Shown piece after piece: positions 63,087 through 64,000 of a stretch of 64,000 nucleotides of DNA. Numbering within the stretch: position 1 is the first letter of the stretch; every line of letters starts with the position of its first letter. The stretch comes from Acidobacteriota bacterium. GTDB taxonomy: Bacteria; Acidobacteriota; Blastocatellia; Pyrinomonadales; Pyrinomonadaceae. The DNA is taken from contig JAOAPY010000051.1 in assembly GCA_025463135.1 (NCBI GenBank), positions 62,001 through 126,000 of the forward strand, written 5' to 3'. Position numbers and translations under genes: made by a program. The notes under the pieces were generated by a model. It saw only the letters and a program-made list of their open reading frames with translations, was not told the origin of the DNA and made no database searches.

Positions 63087-63500
63087 CTATTTAACAGTGA
63101 GAAAGGCTGTGCTTCTCGCGGTGTGATCGAATTCGTACTCGTACGTGTATCCAAAAAACTCGATGGGCCTCGTATATTCAACTCTGACAGCCATACGATT
63201 GTCCTGCTGAGTCGGAGTAATCTTTGCATCGGCGGGAATGTTGAATTCGACAAGACTCTTTTTGAGCTGGTCCGTGATCCAGGTTATGGGATACCCCTGA
63301 GTTGCGGCCACATCGGCATCGTGCTGCATCAGGTCCTTAAAACGCATAGCATCAAACTGCACCGGAATAAACATGTAGCCCGCGTAGGCCGTTAGGCCCA
63401 GCACCACAACCACAATCAGGAACTTAAGACGAGAGCCGCCATGTTCCCCTCGTCTTGCTTGCCATCTATCCAGGGATCTCTGATTCATAAATTGCTCCAT
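63087..63500 (-). CDS. Membrane-anchored hypothetical protein (DUF4845-like)
   Basis: 137 residues. One membrane segment (LKFLIVVVVLGLTAYAGYMF) after a basic, Arg-rich start, then a periplasmic part with YPITWITDQLKKSLVEFNIP and PIEFFGYTYEYEFDHTARS. The overall form resembles DUF4845-type proteins; function unknown. ATG at 63500, with a second at 63488. Next to aroB on the same strand, 12 bp apart, so likely co-transcribed. Confidence 0.65.
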   Translation of the reverse strand: MEQFMNQRSLDRWQARRGEHGGSRLKFLIVVVVLGLTAYAGYMFIPVQFDAMRFKDLMQHDADVAATQGYPITWITDQLKKSLVEFNIPADAKITPTQQDNRMAVRVEYTRPIEFFGYTYEYEFDHTARSTAFLTVK

Positions 63501-63512
63501 AAGAGTGCACCT

Positions 63513-64000
63513 TCAATCTCGGTTCTTCAGTACTGCGCGCAGTGAGGCAAGCAAAAAGTCGGGCGGGATATCCTGGCTGCTCACAATACGCGCTCTGCCG
63601 ATTCGCTCCAGCAACACCCAATGAATGTTACCGCCTACGCTTTTTTTGTCCCGCCCAATCGCCTCAATAATTCTTTCCTGGTTCAGATCTCCCGCCGACG
63701 GGAGCGGTCCGCAGCGTCGCACCGCCTGCCGCAATAATTCTAACTCCGAAGACTTGAGCAAGCCCAGAAGTTTCGACATTTCACCTGCGACCAGCATGCC
63801 ATAACCAACCGCTTCTCCGTGCCGAAAGCGCCGATATCCGGTGGTGACTTCCAAAGCGTGCCCAACTGTATGACCAAAGTTGAGTATGCGGCGCGAGCGC
63901 CGATCAGTGCGCCCAAAAGCTTCCCGTTCGTCGCCCTTAACGACTGCAGCTTTAAAAGTACATTGCGCCGCGATCAAAGATTCCAGCTTTTTTCCGCGAC
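63513..64000 (-). CDS. aroB: 3-dehydroquinate synthase, partial (N-terminus outside window)
   Basis: 162 codons seen, open to the window edge, so the N-terminal NAD-binding half is missing. The C-terminal part is clear: IKAAVV-like CTFKAAVVKGDERE, ILNFGHTVGHALEVTTGYR with metal His, FRHGEAVGYGMLVAGEMS and LGRDKKSVGGNIHWVLLERIG-like IGRDKKSVGGNIHWVLL. It cyclises DAHP to 3-dehydroquinate in the shikimate pathway. Confidence 0.9.
   Translation of the reverse strand, partial: RGKKLESLIAAQCTFKAAVVKGDEREAFGRTDRRSRRILNFGHTVGHALEVTTGYRRFRHGEAVGYGMLVAGEMSKLLGLLKSSELELLRQAVRRCGPLPSAGDLNQERIIEAIGRDKKSVGGNIHWVLLERIGRARIVSSQDIPPDFLLASLRAVLKNRD

Overview
The window looks like a chromosomal segment of a Gram-negative, moderately GC-rich soil-type bacterium, most likely an acidobacterium of the Blastocatellia/Pyrinomonadaceae type. 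This is an inference from a VWFA-related acidobacterial-style secreted protein, the style of the secreted beta-helix proteins, the mixture of single-copy housekeeping genes, and above all the abundance of short interspersed palindromic repeats. No rRNA is present to settle taxonomy.

Layout. 1-3029 (minus) is the operon rmlB-rmlD-wzz-like for dTDP-rhamnose and polysaccharide chain length or export. 3368-10467 (plus) is a cell-surface cassette: a small secreted protein, two paralogous secreted beta-helix proteins, and between them a 1122-residue Ig-repeat protein and a small exported protein. It has near-consensus promoters and two strong terminators. 10587-25732 (plus) is an ABC-transporter-dependent polysaccharide locus: Wzm/Wzt exporter, an acyl carrier protein, an adenylation enzyme, an SDR, two GNAT-type transferases, a PglD/NeuD-like transferase, a methyltransferase, a beta-propeller glycosidase-like protein, a DegT aminotransferase and four glycosyltransferases. 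Together these could make a 4-amino-sugar, acylate it with a carrier-bound acyl or aminoacyl group, assemble the glycan and export it.

25987-40872 is mixed metabolism and signalling: mpl (murein recycling), a DICT-domain protein, a five-copy 100-bp repeat array, a DUF1232 protein, a decayed gene fragment, pta, a VWFA protein, an HD-GYP response regulator, tRNA-Leu, an orphan Dam-type methylase, hutF, argE, a lone receiver and a Lon-N-like protein. 40877-53693 holds a MoaD-MoaE fusion, gyrA with an unusual quinolone-region sequence, a double PilZ protein, plsC, an inositol monophosphatase, an esterase, a PIN toxin-antitoxin pair, hutU, hutH and a DUF2270 protein. 53885-64000 is an information-processing block: tadA, two tRNA-Ser, a YggT protein, the SRP RNA with its own promoter and terminator, dnaX, a second PIN-type pair, dnaG, rpoD, and the start of an aroB gene that runs off the end.

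The most unusual theme is the repeats. At least seven families of short palindromic elements lie between genes. One family is also found in frame, in the same reading phase, inside dnaX, the moaD-moaE fusion (at the fusion junction) and a VWFA gene. Another supplies the stop codon of two genes.
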